Source: an uncultured Collinsella sp. (lineage in GTDB: Bacteria > Actinomycetota > Coriobacteriia > Coriobacteriales > Coriobacteriaceae). From it: 5,376 nt of DNA. Every line of letters begins with the position of its first letter. Positions within the stretch are counted from its first letter, which is position 1. Shown here piece by piece: positions 5,328 to 5,376 of the stretch. The notes beneath the pieces were generated by a model, which was given only the letters and a program-made list of their open reading frames with translations, was not told the origin of the DNA and did not search any database. Location of the stretch: NCBI GenBank assembly GCA_900556285.1, contig USOF01000109.1, forward strand, positions 1 to 5,376, read 5' to 3'. The position numbers and the translations under genes were made by a program.

Positions 5328-5333
5328 CCTCCT
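5328..5333 (-). promoter_or_regulatory. folP-folK: Shine-Dalgarno site that fixes the folP-folK start
   Basis: AGGAGG on the minus strand is a perfect match to the anti-SD and lies 6 bases before the ATG at 5321. The in-frame ATG at 5327 abuts the SD and cannot use it. The ATG at 5354 lies in adapter sequence. Confidence 0.9.
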
Positions 5334-5337
5334 AAAA

Positions 5338-5376
5338 CTGTCTCTTATACACATCTGACGCTGCCGACGATCTTAC
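5338..5376. other. Illumina Nextera adapter (artificial sequence)
   Basis: Bases 5338-5356 are the Tn5 mosaic end CTGTCTCTTATACACATCT, followed by GACGCTGCCGACGA (5357-5370). Together these are the full 33-base reverse complement of the Nextera read-1 adapter. The last six bases, TCTTAC, sit where the i5 index begins and fit the reverse complement of index GCGTAAGA (recalled as S517). Genomic sequence ends at 5337. Translation of this tail in the folP frame gives the peptide MCIRDS, an artefact. Confidence 0.98.

Overview
The window is a short assembly end from a high-GC bacterium. Gene content, base composition and layout point to Actinomycetota, most likely class Coriobacteriia (a gut Collinsella or close relative). 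The class is inferred from protein character and GC-rich coding style; no marker here proves the genus. Real genomic sequence ends at 5337: bases 5338-5376 are Illumina Nextera adapter, so the right edge is a library artefact.

Layout, left to right. Bases 6-223 hold a gene-free array of inverted TCTGTAACA / TGTTACAGA arms with nearly constant spacing. Next comes an initiator tRNA-fMet gene on the minus strand (312-388) with its own promoter (420-448) and a strong intrinsic terminator (273-302). Divergent from it is coaX (585-1358, +), the type III pantothenate kinase. A minus-strand AAA ATPase of the AAA_14/DUF4143 type (1444-2640) follows. It is visibly less GC-rich than its neighbours and is bracketed by three same-orientation copies of one palindromic hairpin element (1390-1438, 2667-2707, 2751-2795). 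The rest of the window is a minus-strand operon: a bifunctional dihydropteroate synthase-HPPK (folP-folK, 3594-5321), then, directly adjacent, a short degenerate biotin-protein-ligase-like protein (2892-3593), ending at a hairpin terminator (2821-2854).

How the genes fit together: coaX (CoA), folP-folK (folate) and the ligase-like protein (biotin family) are cofactor-related housekeeping genes that converge on one intergenic gap. The ATPase with its hairpins sits in that gap and looks like an accessory insertion. The items most worth a second look are the hairpin elements around the ATPase, the roughly 130-residue low-complexity insert inside an otherwise catalytically complete dihydropteroate synthase, the FolP-FolK domain order with no FolB between, the ligase-like protein that has lost its key catalytic motifs, and the regularly spaced inverted-repeat array at the left edge. 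No CRISPR, transposase, phage gene or recognised defence operon is visible.
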